Source of the DNA: Symsagittifera roscoffensis
Taxonomy: Eukaryota; Xenacoelomorpha; Acoela; Convolutidae
Assembly: GCF_963678635.1 (NCBI RefSeq)
Contig: NC_087062.1
Coordinates: forward strand, 72,385,345-72,449,344
Direction of reading: 5' to 3'
DNA length: 64,000 nucleotides
In this document: in pieces, positions 11,100 through 23,000 of the stretch
Position numbering within the stretch: the stretch's first letter is position 1
Layout of the letters: every line of letters begins with the position of its first letter
Program-made: the position numbers and the translations under genes
The notes under the pieces: generated by a model
Database searches by the model: none
What the model was told of the DNA's origin: nothing
Seen by the model: the letters and a program-made list of their open reading frames with translations, nothing else

Positions 11100-13715
11100 A
11101 ACAACTTTAAAAAAACTCACTAGATCAGTGTTGGAACTTGTTTTACGCGAATTAAAAAAATTACGAGAATTCAAGTACTGTCAATTAAAATAAAACATGT
11201 GTCGCATTCACCTTCAGCAGACAACCAAACAAATCAGTGATGCTTTTTACTTTTCTGTTAGAAAAAACTGTGAGATAAGTCAAACTGACTTCTCTTTTAA
11301 ACAAACCCGCGTCCAATTTCAATAATAATCGATTTTAACCTCTCTTTTTGAATTCAATTTTCAATCAAATATAGCACAATGTAGTGGAATAAAATCGAAT
11401 AATTTTTTCCCAAATTTCAATTCATGTTGTGCTCAAAAATTTATACAATCAAGGTTAATCGATCATAATCTTTTGTTTGCATATTTCGTCTTCGACCACC
11501 GGAATTGTATAGATTTTTTTCTTTACGTGGACGTTGTTTTTGATGAGAAATTAAAAAACTGTGTGGGAAATTTCAAATAATTTCACTTTTATAGTTTTTT
11601 TGTTTCCTTTTTTCAATAAAGTTGTTCAAACAACTACCCAAGCATCAGCACTTTGCTTTAGTTTCATGATTTAATTGGACGAATTTTTTTTCACCTACCG
11701 CGGGAACGTTTTAAATAATATGAAAAGATTTCTATGAAACTTTTGTTCCGTGGAAATTTTTGTGTTCAGATGAACCAAAGTGTGACAGGTCAGATGGTTT
11801 TTAGAGACTTTGTTTTTCACGGAAAGTTAGGAACCCGTGGGATATAATTAAATATGCTTTTGTTGAGACAATTTTTTTTGGCAAATTAAGAGATTATAAT
11901 CATTGGTAATTAATTATAATCAATTTAGAGAGATTTTTTGTTTATAATCTCTAGGAAAACATCACAATTTTGATCGATAATAAGTCTATGAACACCCATT
12001 TTTGTTAATTATAATAAAAATTAGTTGTCTAAAAATCAACTAAGTAATCCGTTATCATGCGCTTTTTACGCCTAAACTTGGATGCGGTCAAGTTGGTTCT
12101 TTCTTTGATTGTGATGTCAACTATTTTTCTATGTTACAAAATTATGAAAAATTTCAAATTCAATTAAATTAGACAGACTTTTCTCTTTAAAAAATCTGGA
12201 CTTGAATCACAAGGCTTGGGATGAGAAAACATCTAGACTTAGATTATATTGAAAACCTTTTTTAAGAAGTTTCAACTGTAATCAAAATAAAATTCAAGTT
12301 GGTTACCTGATTGTAAAGGGAAATCTCCATTTCTAATCCATAGTTTATCCACATGAATGGTTTCACTTATGAACCTATTTAAAACTTTGGAAAAAAAACT
12401 TTGAAAAATTGCTATCTGTCGTATCCGAAACATCAACCAATAAAAAACTTAGACGATAGAAAATTTAGACTTTTTTCGTAAATTAGAGCAGGCCTTTCTT
12501 CGCCCTTAAATATCCAGACTTAGAGCTAGCGAGTTATTTTTGACGCTAAAACAACATTGCTTTTTTCAGAATAATGGTACTCCATAACAAAGCCCTTTTT
12601 CAGTCTTGATTGGAGCCTCAATGGAAAAATCTGTTCACTGCATTCTGATGTGTCCTAGCTTAGATCCCGAGAACTAATTTCGTTAAATTGTAATGACCAC
12701 ATACCTTGAGTAAAAGTCTGGTGAAAGATAATTAGACAGAATACAACAACTAAGGAAAAGTTAAAACAAATTAAATACATAACGATGATGATTTTTATTG
12801 ATGACGGTCAATTTTGTAAAGGTATTTGCAAAATCACAACAAATTTAAATCCATTCAGCTCAAAAATGAACTCTAGCGACTCTTGAAAAATGCTCTTAAT
12901 AGTTTAAGCTGAGTAGATTTAAGGGATTTTCGTTTTTGTTGTACTGTCAAATTGATCTGCAAACGTAGTGTTTTTTGTACTTTGAAGACTTGTTCTCGGA
13001 TTGTAATTCTGAACTTAATCGGTCCAACATAACGGGCTGAAGCTGATAATAATCAACGTCATCCAGTCTTGCTACGCTGGGAAACACGACGTAAGTTACT
13101 ACCAACCAGGATTAAGAGTATTTTTTTTTACTTGAATAATGATACCATTTAAAAGGGCATATTATGCAGATGAAACTGAAATCAGATCTGAGAGAGAAAT
13201 CAGATCAGCAACCTTTTAAGCAGAAAAAAAGGATAAAACACAGTAGATGAAGGAGAAAATCAAAAAAAGAGTAAATTTGTTATTTTTTGTGCATATGAAG
13301 TATATTTATTGCATTTCAGAGAAAAGTGTTTGCAGAACCACATATGCAAAGATTAGAGCATTAAATAAGGAATAAGTTCCGCTGAAAAGACCAATGCGGG
13401 CTCAGTCGTAGCTTTAATACAGACAGACATTGGGCAATTTAGTCACGTGGTGGCAGCATAATAAATAAGGGGAAATAAATGTGGGTTCAGGCATTTATTT
13501 TCACGGGCAAGGAAAATAGGAAAATTTGAAAGAAACACTCAAAGGAAAAGGTGTTGGAGTTAAGCACTGTATAGCAGGAGCAGTATTGAAGAAAGAGAAA
13601 AAGAAAATTTGCTCTCCAAGTCATTTCAAAGTAACAAATTTCATCAAAATTTAGATAATAGCTAAAGCCCCTTAGCAGATAATAGAAAAGCCCCTTATTT
13701 GATGAAACAAGAATC
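11100..13715. other. AT-rich stretch, no recognised gene
   Basis: Read on both strands; no long frame, RNA gene or clear repeat. Two weak items only. A 36-codon frame at about 12057-12167 has a hydrophobic N-terminal segment but no good donor. A CACGAC|GTAAGT donor-like site at 13091 follows a short frame ending QSCYAGKHD. Neither is supported as a gene. Confidence 0.5.
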
Positions 13716-14922
13716 GGAGGGCACAGACAGCGGAACTGTTACTCTTTTTACAGTCTGCCCTAGCATACTTTAATGAGTATTTTCAAGATATTGTAGTAAT
13801 TCTAGAAAAAAATGAACATAGTTTCATAACTTTTGCGTTATGAAAGAGCTCAATAAAACCACTGTTCGATAATAACTTTTCTCGTTCTGCTTTACTGGGA
13901 ATCTTTTTTTTTGTGCAGGGAAGTTCTATGCCATTTCACGATTGAACTCTCCAATGAAATATGATAGCAGAAGCCCAAACTAAGCTAGATAAAAAAAACA
14001 TATCACATTGTTCTTAAAATGCGACAATTACTAATTTTGCTGTTAGACTGAATTTTTGGATCTTCGTTGCCTTCTGGGAAAACACTGGTTAAAAATCAAT
14101 ACCATGAAAAATTTCATTTTAACTGTCAGGATCAGGGGCGGATCTAGGATTTTCTCGAGGGGGGGGGGGGGGGGGGGCGAATTTTCAAAAAAATTTTCGA
14201 AAATTTTGACGACCTTTTTTTTAGGTCGAACAGATTGATTTTCCGAGCTCCCCCAAAGCAGTAAAAAGACCCTGTTTGGGCCAAACTTTCTGCGCCGCAC
14301 GCAATTTTTTTGAAAAAAAAAACAGGTCAAAGAAGCCGTTGTAGGGCCCCCCCTCCCCTAAATCCGCCCCTGGTCAGGATGTTGTGTACGTAAATGTCGT
14401 TTTGATAGCTTTTCACAACATATGCATCAGCCAAGAACCTGATGTTTCAATAGAACAAGGAGAACAAATAGGTTTGTCTGGAAATGTTATAATATTGATC
14501 ACCTGTAAATCTCAAAACTTTTTCACGCGTTTACGCTCTCAGAAACATGTTTCGAGGAGATAGCTCACAGATTTGTAAGGGTTCGCACCAATTTTTTGAA
14601 CAAAAACATCGTTCAAAGCCAACTCTAAGTTTTATCAAATTTTTGTTCGCAACCGAAGTTTTAAAAACTCATCTACACACAGTAAGTATCTACATTAAAA
14701 CCCATTTTGCATGAAAATGCCTTCAAATGTATCGCTTTGCTTTCTGAAGCAAACGAAATTAAAATTTTTTCTTTAGTAGAAAAATTTGTTTCAAGGCAGT
14801 GAAATTACAGCATCATGAAAAAGGAGTCCATTTTCATTGACTTTGCATTTATAAGTTTCTAGAAGTTGCAATCTTGAAAAGCAATTTCTTGGTTTGCTAA
14901 ACGTTTTACCTCGACTGCCGAG
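13716..14922 (+). repeat. Dispersed repeat family B, copy 1, left part
   Basis: The segment from GGAGGGCACAGAC onward aligns, with divergence, to 34855-35590. Shared landmarks include GGGAAnTTCTATGCCAT, the AACTAAGCTAGA block and the TCGTTGCcTTCTGGGA region. It is interrupted by a hAT-type MITE (14133-14372) and cut at 14922 by retroelement 1; the remainder resumes at 33792. The second copy shows that the left and right parts belong together. Confidence 0.6.
14133..14372 (+). mobile_element. hAT-type MITE with 8-bp target duplication
   Basis: A 240-bp element with terminal inverted repeats CAGGGGCGGATCTAGG and the inverse of CAGGGGCGGATTTAGG. It is flanked by a direct duplication GTCAGGAT (14125-14132 and 14373-14380). 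An 8-bp duplication with CAGGG ends is the signature of hAT transposition. It contains a run of 19 G (14159-14177) and has no transposase. Related copies lie at 41612-41827 and 42522-42715. Confidence 0.85.
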
Positions 14923-15037
14923 TGGAACCTGATCTAAACTACATTTTATGATTGGATAAATTAGATATTTTACCAATGTAAAGTATTTAATATTAACCAA
15001 TCATGATCCATCTGACTAACAATCCACTTATTTGTAA

Positions 15038-15065
15038 GTGCTGAAATTACTTGTAATTTCAGCAC
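15038..15065 (+). promoter_or_regulatory. Perfect 12-bp inverted repeat in the LTR
   Basis: GTGCTGAAATTA and TAATTTCAGCAC flank a CTTG loop. It is identical in the 3' LTR (33497-33524). In element 2 (45630-45657) one A-to-G change would still pair as G-U in RNA. It could be a palindromic protein-binding site or an RNA hairpin near the 3' end of the transcript. Confidence 0.75.
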
Positions 15066-15194
15066 CAGAGAGATTTGAATTTAACTTAGAAATTAGTTGA
15101 CTCTCCAAGAAGACTTCAGCAGCCGCAATAAACCAGTATACCCTAGATCTATTGAGCCTAGCAGAGACTAGTTAAACAACCTGAGACTAGATAG

Positions 15195-15200
15195 TATAAG
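15195..15200 (+). promoter_or_regulatory. TATA box candidate in the 5' LTR
   Basis: TATAAG in the context AGTATAAGAG, conserved in all three LTRs seen (33654 and 45787). Transcription would then start roughly 25-30 bases downstream, near 15225, leaving about 110 bases of R-U5. Confidence 0.5.
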
Positions 15201-15334
15201 AGTAAGATTAGGATTGGTATTAGACTAAGAAGTTGCACGAATCTATCCGGCCGAAAATAAGATAGCGTGACGAGCAGACGGTGTACCCTATCCGAAATTA
15301 CTCTATGAGTTAACCACATCGGTCCTAACTCATC

Positions 15335-15352
15335 TGGTGCGACCATAAGTCT
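15335..15352 (+). other. Primer-binding site candidate, element 1
   Basis: Two bases after the LTR the sequence reads TGGTGCGACCATAAGTCT. A primer tRNA would have to end GGTCGCACCA. It is identical in element 2 at 45925. I could not match it confidently to a particular tRNA isotype. Confidence 0.7.
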
Positions 15353-15419
15353 CGAATAAGACCTTAATAGCTTAGAATTAACCAAAAATAGATTAGAATT
15401 TAGACAAAACATTTTTAAA

Positions 15420-15608
15420 ATGTTACACGACGATAATTTAATCGAAATGTCTCTACGACTCAATAGATCAAAGCCAATATTCCGAACGATAAGAGAACTA
15501 CCCGGAATTGCAAGAAGACCTCGAACCAGAGACGACATACGACAAAGTAGAACTTTTGTATTTAGAATACTACTAGCAATTAATTTAGATTTTCATTTGC
15601 AAACATAA
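15420..15608 (+). CDS. Small leader ORF, element 1 (62 aa)
   Basis: This is the first AUG frame downstream of the primer site. It encodes a basic, arginine-rich peptide (SLRLNRS, then RRPRTRDDIRQS). Element 2 encodes the same peptide with 15 extra residues from an in-frame 45-base difference, plus a few substitutions. Preservation of frame across that length change hints at coding, but an upstream-ORF role in regulating gag translation is equally possible. No family is recognised. Confidence 0.4.
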   Translation: MLHDDNLIEMSLRLNRSKPIFRTIRELPGIARRPRTRDDIRQSRTFVFRILLAINLDFHLQT

Positions 15609-16537
15609 AATCTTGAAGTCAATCTTCAAAATCATTTCAGGCGCTAAACAAAATTATTAATATACAATAACGATTGATAAAAAGATCTCAGATCGTTTTC
15701 CTAAATTCTGCAGTAATATACAAAACATGTTTGAAAAAAATTTATTTAAAAATCAAAATAAAAATTAGTAGCATGACAATAAATGATTAGTAATCAAAAA
15801 TCATCCTGTTGTTCCAGCTTCATCACCTAAACATAACAGCATTCATAAGCTCACTAATATCATAAAAACACTAAATCTTTTCTTTACACAAATTTAAATC
15901 ATTTTAAACTTAAAATTCACTTAAATTTAAAATCAGATCATCAAGGCTCATCCTTGGATCTTAAATCATTTTCTATTTAATTAAATTTAAAACTTGATCA
16001 ACAAGGCCTATCCTTGGATCAAAAAGAACAATTTTGTTCTTCCCCACCCACTTAGCTAGTGTCTAACGACCTCAAACGTCGATTCACTATCCAACCCTTT
16101 CTAAAAACCCAGGACTAACAGAAATTTTTGAACAAAACTAATCATTCAAATTAGGATAAACAGTGAAGAACTTTGGTTATTCATCCTTCACTTGATCCCC
16201 CCTCTTACCAGACCCAGGATAAATCTTAGACTTAGTAAGTTTAAAATAGTATCTAACGAACTACTCGCGTTCTAATTATACCTGAACCTTGTGGATCGAT
16301 TTACTATTCTCCAACCCTTGAACACAATCACTACCCTTAAGTAAGATTAAGTAAGTTAACACCTTAGCTTATACTAGCCACGAGAAAGTATAAAATCATT
16401 CTTCGGAATCGATATACTTTTCTCTCCAACCCTGAACAAATAGACCCAAGTTAAGCTAACCAAAAAATCGTAAGGACTAACAGTTTAAGAAAATAGAAAT
16501 CATTTAACAACCCTTTGCATCCGTCATCCTAAAGCTT
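15609..16537 (+). promoter_or_regulatory. Long structured 5' leader, element 1
   Basis: About 930 bases without a long ORF, strongly conserved in element 2. Two tandem hairpins GATC-(AT/AA)-CAAGG-loop-CCTTG-GATC lie at 15936-15960 and 15996-16020, 60 bases apart in both copies. Further stems are AGTGAAG/CTTCACT (16162-16192) and a UUCG tetraloop ATTC-TTCG-GAAT (16398-16409). CCAACCCT recurs three times, and GTAAGT donor-like sites lie at 16235 and 16351. It is a likely packaging, translation or splice-control region. Confidence 0.6.
16235..16356 (+). promoter_or_regulatory. Candidate 5' splice sites in the leader, element 1
   Basis: GTAAGT at 16235-16240 and again at 16351-16356, both conserved in element 2 (46874 and 46990). 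They are perfect at intron positions +1 to +6 but lack the preferred preceding AG|. They could serve as donors for spliced subgenomic RNAs that deliver the downstream genes. Confidence 0.4.
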
Positions 16538-17005
16538 ATGTCATTTAAAAACCTAGGAAATAAACAAACAATCGTTTTACACAATTGTGAAATAGATAAC
16601 AAAAAATACGACCTTGTAATCACACCTCATACACAAACAGTTGGATATATCAGAACAAAACGACAAACACTAAAAAGAAAAATAATAACCAAACAAAGAC
16701 AAATTACACGAAAAAGATTTTCAAAAAACCGAAACGCATTTTCAGAATCAGAAACCAGCAGTTTAGACGAACTTTACAAATTAAAGGAATCTATAGATAA
16801 AAATTGCCCCATTCACGATCAATTATATTTTTCCGACTCAGAAACAACTTCAAATTCATCAAAAAGAGGAAAAAGAAGAATAAAAAAGCAATATAAACAC
16901 AAACCAGTGCATTTATACAATTGGAATCAACCAATTAGACACATTGATAATTACATATTAACAGTCATCGAACGAAAAAATGAGTTCAACACACACCCCA
17001 GGTGA
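16538..17005 (+). CDS. ORF1, basic 155-aa protein, element 1
   Basis: A lysine/arginine-rich protein preceding gag. Residues about 45-65 are strongly basic (KRQTLKRKIITKQRQITRKR), a likely nucleic-acid-binding or nuclear-localisation region. A Ser/Glu-rich segment and a second basic patch (KRGKRRIKKQYKHK) follow. It overlaps the start of gag by 26 bases, with gag in the +1 frame. Element 2 has the same ORF with about four substitutions in 155 residues while many third positions differ, which supports coding. Its place ahead of gag is unusual for gypsy elements. It could be a regulatory protein or an RNA-binding accessory factor. Confidence 0.75.
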   Translation: MSFKNLGNKQTIVLHNCEIDNKKYDLVITPHTQTVGYIRTKRQTLKRKIITKQRQITRKRFSKNRNAFSESETSSLDELYKLKESIDKNCPIHDQLYFSDSETTSNSSKRGKRRIKKQYKHKPVHLYNWNQPIRHIDNYILTVIERKNEFNTHPR

Positions 17006-20000
17006 AGAAAGTCCAGATGATGATGATATCTTCCCCTTTATCGTAGATGCAACCACTGATAGAGGACAGCATATATTTTGCAAAAATTTACTCTTAAATT
17101 TGTTTGAACCCGGAAACAGTCCATGTAAAACAGAGTTCCCAGATGTAAAAATCAAAAGACAAATTATTGATCACTATTTGAAAGATATATGCAACTTAAC
17201 ACAACAATATGGAATCTACTCCATAGAATTCAGCTCAACAAACCAGAATCACAGCAAATATGTAATTCAAACAGACGACCTTGATTTAGAATTTTCAAAA
17301 GTATTCTCAGAATATATAAAAAGCATACAATATCATAACTCACAAAGAGCAAACTCCATATTCACCAATGAAGTTTTTGCAATAATATATAGTTATATCT
17401 CGATATTAGAGAACGAAATCCCACTCCCAAATGTCTCACCGACAGAAACATCTAAACACATAAGAGTACGACATGAAATCACACTACTCTCTAGTTTTCT
17501 AAATATAATTAAAGAAAATTTCACGAAAGATGAAGTTTCACAACATACAAAACACGACTTACAAAAAATTTTGGCATGGTTTATAATAGATTATTTCACA
17601 CATAATTTAGATTTAATTTCACATGCAAGAAAAAATTTTAGACCTCAAAATTCAAACGATGATACCGCCATCACAGAACAGTCAGACTACGTTTGGGACC
17701 CCGAATGGTCTCATTATGCATTTATAAATATTCCACAATCAATTGCAAGTCAAGCAATAAGTACGATATCTTATGTAAAAGATTATGTAAGAGTAATACC
17801 ATTAACCATTGATGCAACACCATTAAACTATAATACATTTTTACCTGATATGCAAAATAATAGTTTAAACTCCACAGTCATACACAATGAAAACCTCAAT
17901 GGAACTAGAAATCTCACTCAACAAGATATCCAGACACCATCACACTTCATAAATGAAGAAATCGTACACACAACAACTACACAACAAAGCATTTCACCAA
18001 TACGTCTAAATTTAACAATACCAAGAAATACAAACACTTCGCTAGCACAGGTAACCTTACAATCAACCGTTAAACCTTCGGTTGCCCCAAAATATTCACA
18101 CATGGATTATCAAACATACAGACCCATGACACTACCGTCAAAAACACGTAAAACGTTCACTAGAAACAATTTTGCAGAACATAATTATAATTACACGCAT
18201 CCATCAAAAACAAATTATCCCCCACGAAAAAATTTTAATAATTATACAAGATCTCGAAACTGGGATAACCCAATGGCACAAACTAATTCAGTAAATTTTC
18301 AAACAAATTTACATCCTTCACAGGATCGTAGTGAAAACTATCCATTTTTTCAACAAAATAAAAATAGAAAACAAACATCTTATCAAATGGATTACTTGTC
18401 CTCAGATGATGATTTTTTACAACCAGATATATTTGCACCATATAATCAAGAATATCGTGGACAAGGAGTACAGAAACCACATACAAATCATAGAATTTTT
18501 TCTCCACAACCGATAGAAACACAAAATCAACAACCAATTCAGCAACAAAACCCAATTAATACACAATATTTTCAACCAATTCAGCAACAAAACCCAATGA
18601 TCACACACTCGTATCAACCGACACAAATGCAAAATGAAATACCACTCCCATATTATCTTCAACAACACGAAATAACAAGAAATCAACTTCAAATTTTTCT
18701 CAAATGCCAAATGCAGCAGAATCATTACAAATGACAATGAATCCATACCTTATGGGTGGATCATCAATAACATCAAATAAACCTTTAATGGTATTCACAG
18801 GAACAGACCCTGAATATTCTGTAGAAGACTATTTAAATGCAGTAACAGCAAATTTGATTTTAAATATAGGACCTGAACCAATTAATACGCCACTACATCA
18901 AAACTGGATACATCGACGCACAGCGTTGATACAAACAACTTTAGACGGCGCAGCCCAAAAATGGTTTTCAGTATTGCCTCTAGAAATAAAATCAAATTGG
19001 AAAAGGTTTACACAAAAATTTTCAAAAATGTTTGACTCCGAAAGAAACAAACAACAACAAAGAGTTTTATGTAATGAAATTCGCAGATTACCAAATGAAA
19101 CCATCAAGCAATTAGCAGTACGCATCGAAACACTAGTTCGAAAAGCATATTCATTAAATACACATGACTATAAAAACACAAAGATGACAGAAATCCTAAT
19201 GATGACCTTAACACCGCAATTAAGGAAAATAGCAATAAAAAAGAGAGCATCCCATCCTTCTTCAATTCGAGAACCCAATTTAGATTTTCGAAAACTAGTA
19301 GACAAACTAGAACAAGCAGAAATCACAATGAAACTCGAAGAAACAGAAAATCTGAAATTACAATATGTTAACCGAATCGAAACAAATACCACAAATATCA
19401 ACAATATACAGGAATCAGATACAGACCTCGTTGAAAAAATCACTGAAATACTCAATATTTACGAAAAACACCCAAACTTTAAAGGCAAACCATCTTTCAA
19501 AAAATGGTGTAATTATTGCCGACGATACGGACATAGTATTTCTGAATGTAGACAAAAACAGCAAGACAATCAAAATAAACCTTAAAAATATAAAGAACCA
19601 AATAAATCATTCTATCAATACATGAAAAAATATCAAAATCTACCGAACAAAACTGTGTACAGCAACAACAGTTCAGGAAAACTACTCCCGAACAATACAA
19701 ATTATACAAGAAATCAATCACCATATAACTCAAGTTATAGAGGAAGATCGCCAGAACGAAAAAATACACAAAATTCGTCACAAAATAATTACAATAGACC
19801 AAATAGTCGAAATAACTACTCCAGATCAAATTCAAACACAACACAATTTGTTTCTAGATCTAATTCCCAATCAAGAAATAATTACTATCCAAACAATCAA
19901 TCACGAAACTCATCATACAATAGAAATAGAAACTACTCCAATAATCGAAATAGAAGTTATTCAAACAACCGAAACCAGAATTACCCGAACAATCGATCAA

Positions 20001-23000
20001 GGAATAACTCATATAACAGATCAAACTATAACAGACCAAACAATAATTACCAAAGCAGATCACGAAATAATTCACAAAATCGACATTCAAGCTATAATAA
20101 TCGTTATAGAAATTATTCCCAATCACCACACAGGAACAATAACCATTATAATAATTCTAATAATCGCCATAGAAGTAGTACACCTAAACATCAAAGAAAT
20201 ATAAATCAAGTACAATCAAATCCAGAAACGACATCAGACCCTCCAGGTATTGATGACACAGTAAATGACACGTTACAACTCAATCAAATAAACTGTGGAT
20301 CATGAGACTCAGAAAGTGATACAGAAAACACTATCTCCATCAATATGATAGCAGTCGAAAATGACTATGAACCTATTATATATGAACAACCATTTTCATC
20401 ACACATATATGAAAATCAATCAGAACTCCTTCACAATTATTATATTGAACCCATCCATTCCACACCGACGACGCAAAAAACTAATGGAATTAACACTACA
20501 AATCAACCCAATGAGAATGACAAAACAAAATGCTTGAATACAAATCACATCTATCAAAATATACAAAAAGAACAACCCAAAGAAAAAATTTGGACAATAC
20601 CATTTCTCTTAGAAAGTCCAAGAAACAAAGAATTTCAACCACCAGATCTTGAAATTGATTTTTTAATTGATTCAGGAGCAGAATCAAACATAATAAACAT
20701 TCCCACATGGAATGAAATAAAAACATTACACCCAAAATTATCACCTCTTGAAACCTCCAGTAAACTAGCAACAGCACAAGGATCAACATTGGTAAACTAT
20801 GGAAAAATTCAAGTATTTCTTCTCCCCACAAGAACAATGGAGCAAAATAAAATTTTAATTAAACCATTTAAACAAATATTCCATATCACTGATATTAAAC
20901 ACAATATCATTGGAATACCATTTATCTCCAAATATATACCAACAATCAACATATTAAACAGTAAAATACTAATCAAAGATAAATACACAAAAACAAAAGA
21001 CACATCCCTAACATTTTTTCAAAGATTAAACAAACAACCACCATTCTTTTCAAAATTTTATCCAATATATAACCAACAAAGAAAACACCTGAAACCACTA
21101 TCAGGAAACATATATAATTTTTCAATAAAACAAGTTCACCAATATGATAAAAAACAAAATAAACAACAACTCTATATGTCAGACTTTGAGTTCAAACCTA
21201 TCCATAAGTTTTTCAAAATCACAATCTCATCCATAAAATATTTGAAAACTCGAATTCAGATTTTATATCTCTACATGTATACAACAATACACCTTACCAA
21301 GTAACATTACCTTTAGGACTTTTAGGCTATTGCGAAACCAATGCTACAATATCACCAATACACGAAAAAGCATATCGCGTAAATAATATACTCCAATTAT
21401 TAGATATTTGTCAATCCACAATTCTTAATGAAGAATTATCCATAAATAATATAATAAGTAACGAAAAAAGAAATACGGATTATTTCACAAAAACCCCATA
21501 TTTCAAACCGACATTCAACATAAATAACTACACAGAAATACAACAGAAATTTTTAACAATGTTTAATTTCCAACATTCACAAATAACACAAGACGAATTT
21601 GAAAAATTAGCCAAACAGCTAATTAAATATTCATCAGTCTATGCAACATCCAAATTTGATGTTGGCAAAATCAGCTCATCACTACATCTCCCATTAAAAC
21701 CAGACGCAGTTTTCAAAAAACAAAGAGCAAGTAAAAAACCAATTCACTTACACGATAAAGTGAACAGATTACTCGACATTTTAGAACAATACAACATTAT
21801 ATCACCAGTAAATAAAGAAGAACAACCAAAAGGCAACACATTTATCAACCCTGTTATCATTCTAGCCAAAGGAGAATCAATAAAAATCGTTCTCGACGCT
21901 AGATACCTCAACTCACTCATAGATGAATCAAAGTGTAATTGGCCTATTGAACCAATACAAGTTATTTTAACAAAAATAAACGGAAAATACTTTAGAACCG
22001 CAGATATGAACAGTGCATATAATCAAATGCCACTAGTTGAACAATCGCGACGCTCAACACAATTTGTTATTGGAAATCAGCAATATGAATTCAACCGACT
22101 ATTCTATGGAATATCCATAGGACCAGCAGCATTTTCAGCTTTTATGAGCAAAATTTTTAGACCACTAATACTCAAGAAAAACGCAATCACCTATTTAGAC
22201 GATGTTTTTATGCAATCACAAACTAAAGAAGAAATGTTCAATGTTTTAGAACAATATCACCAAATACTTCAGAACGAAAATCTGAAGGCCGCCCCTGATA
22301 AATCACACTTCTTTTTGACAAGAGTTAAATTCTTAGGACATAACATAGAAAGAAAAACAATCACTCCATTAAAATCACGCATTGACGCTATTCAGAAACT
22401 CCAACCACCGACAAATAAAAAGAAAATCCAAGAATTCCTTGGAATGTTAAACTTTTTAAGCAAATATGTTTATAAAATGCAATTATATCTAAGACCATTC
22501 TATAATATACTTAGACAACAAAATAATTTTGAATGGAATACAGAACATCAAGCACGATTTGAAGAAATAAAGAAACTCTTAACTGAACAAATTTCAAACA
22601 CAATTCCAGATTCAAATCAACTATTTTATGCAATGTGCGATGCTTCGAACTTTGGCATGGGCGCAGCGTTATTACAATCACATAATGGTACAAACAAAAT
22701 GAACCTTATATCAGCAAATTCTCGATTATTCACTCAAGCAGAGCTAAGACTCTCAACCCTAATGAGAGAATGTACAGCCATAATCTATACACTTACAGAA
22801 TATGAATTTCTGATACTTGGATCAAAACATCCAACAGTTCTATTCACAGATCACAAACCAATCATTTTTCTCTTTACACAAAAATCCAACCCAAATCACC
22901 GAGTTTACAGATTTCAATTAATTCTAATGAAATTTCCAAACTTACATATAGTTTGGACAGCAGGAAAGAATCTTGCATTACCAGACACATTAAGTCGAAA

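Larger units (their letters stand above)
14923..15332 (+). repeat. 5' LTR of retroelement 1
   Basis: Begins TGGAACC and ends CTAACTCA, matching 33382-33791. It contains AATAAA (15127-15132), a TATAAG box (15195-15200) and a perfect 12-bp hairpin (15038-15065). AATAAA lies upstream of the TATA box, so the poly(A) signal would be in U3, as in some retroviruses. Confidence 0.93.

Noticed and set aside
12057-12167. Short frame with an N-terminal hydrophobic segment, like a signal-anchor exon
   Set aside because: Only 36 codons, with no convincing donor and no neighbouring exon.
19583-20305. Stops in element 1 close to the gag/pol boundary as programmed readthrough sites
   Set aside because: Element 2 has sense codons at both places (CAA and TCA), so they are lesions of one copy.
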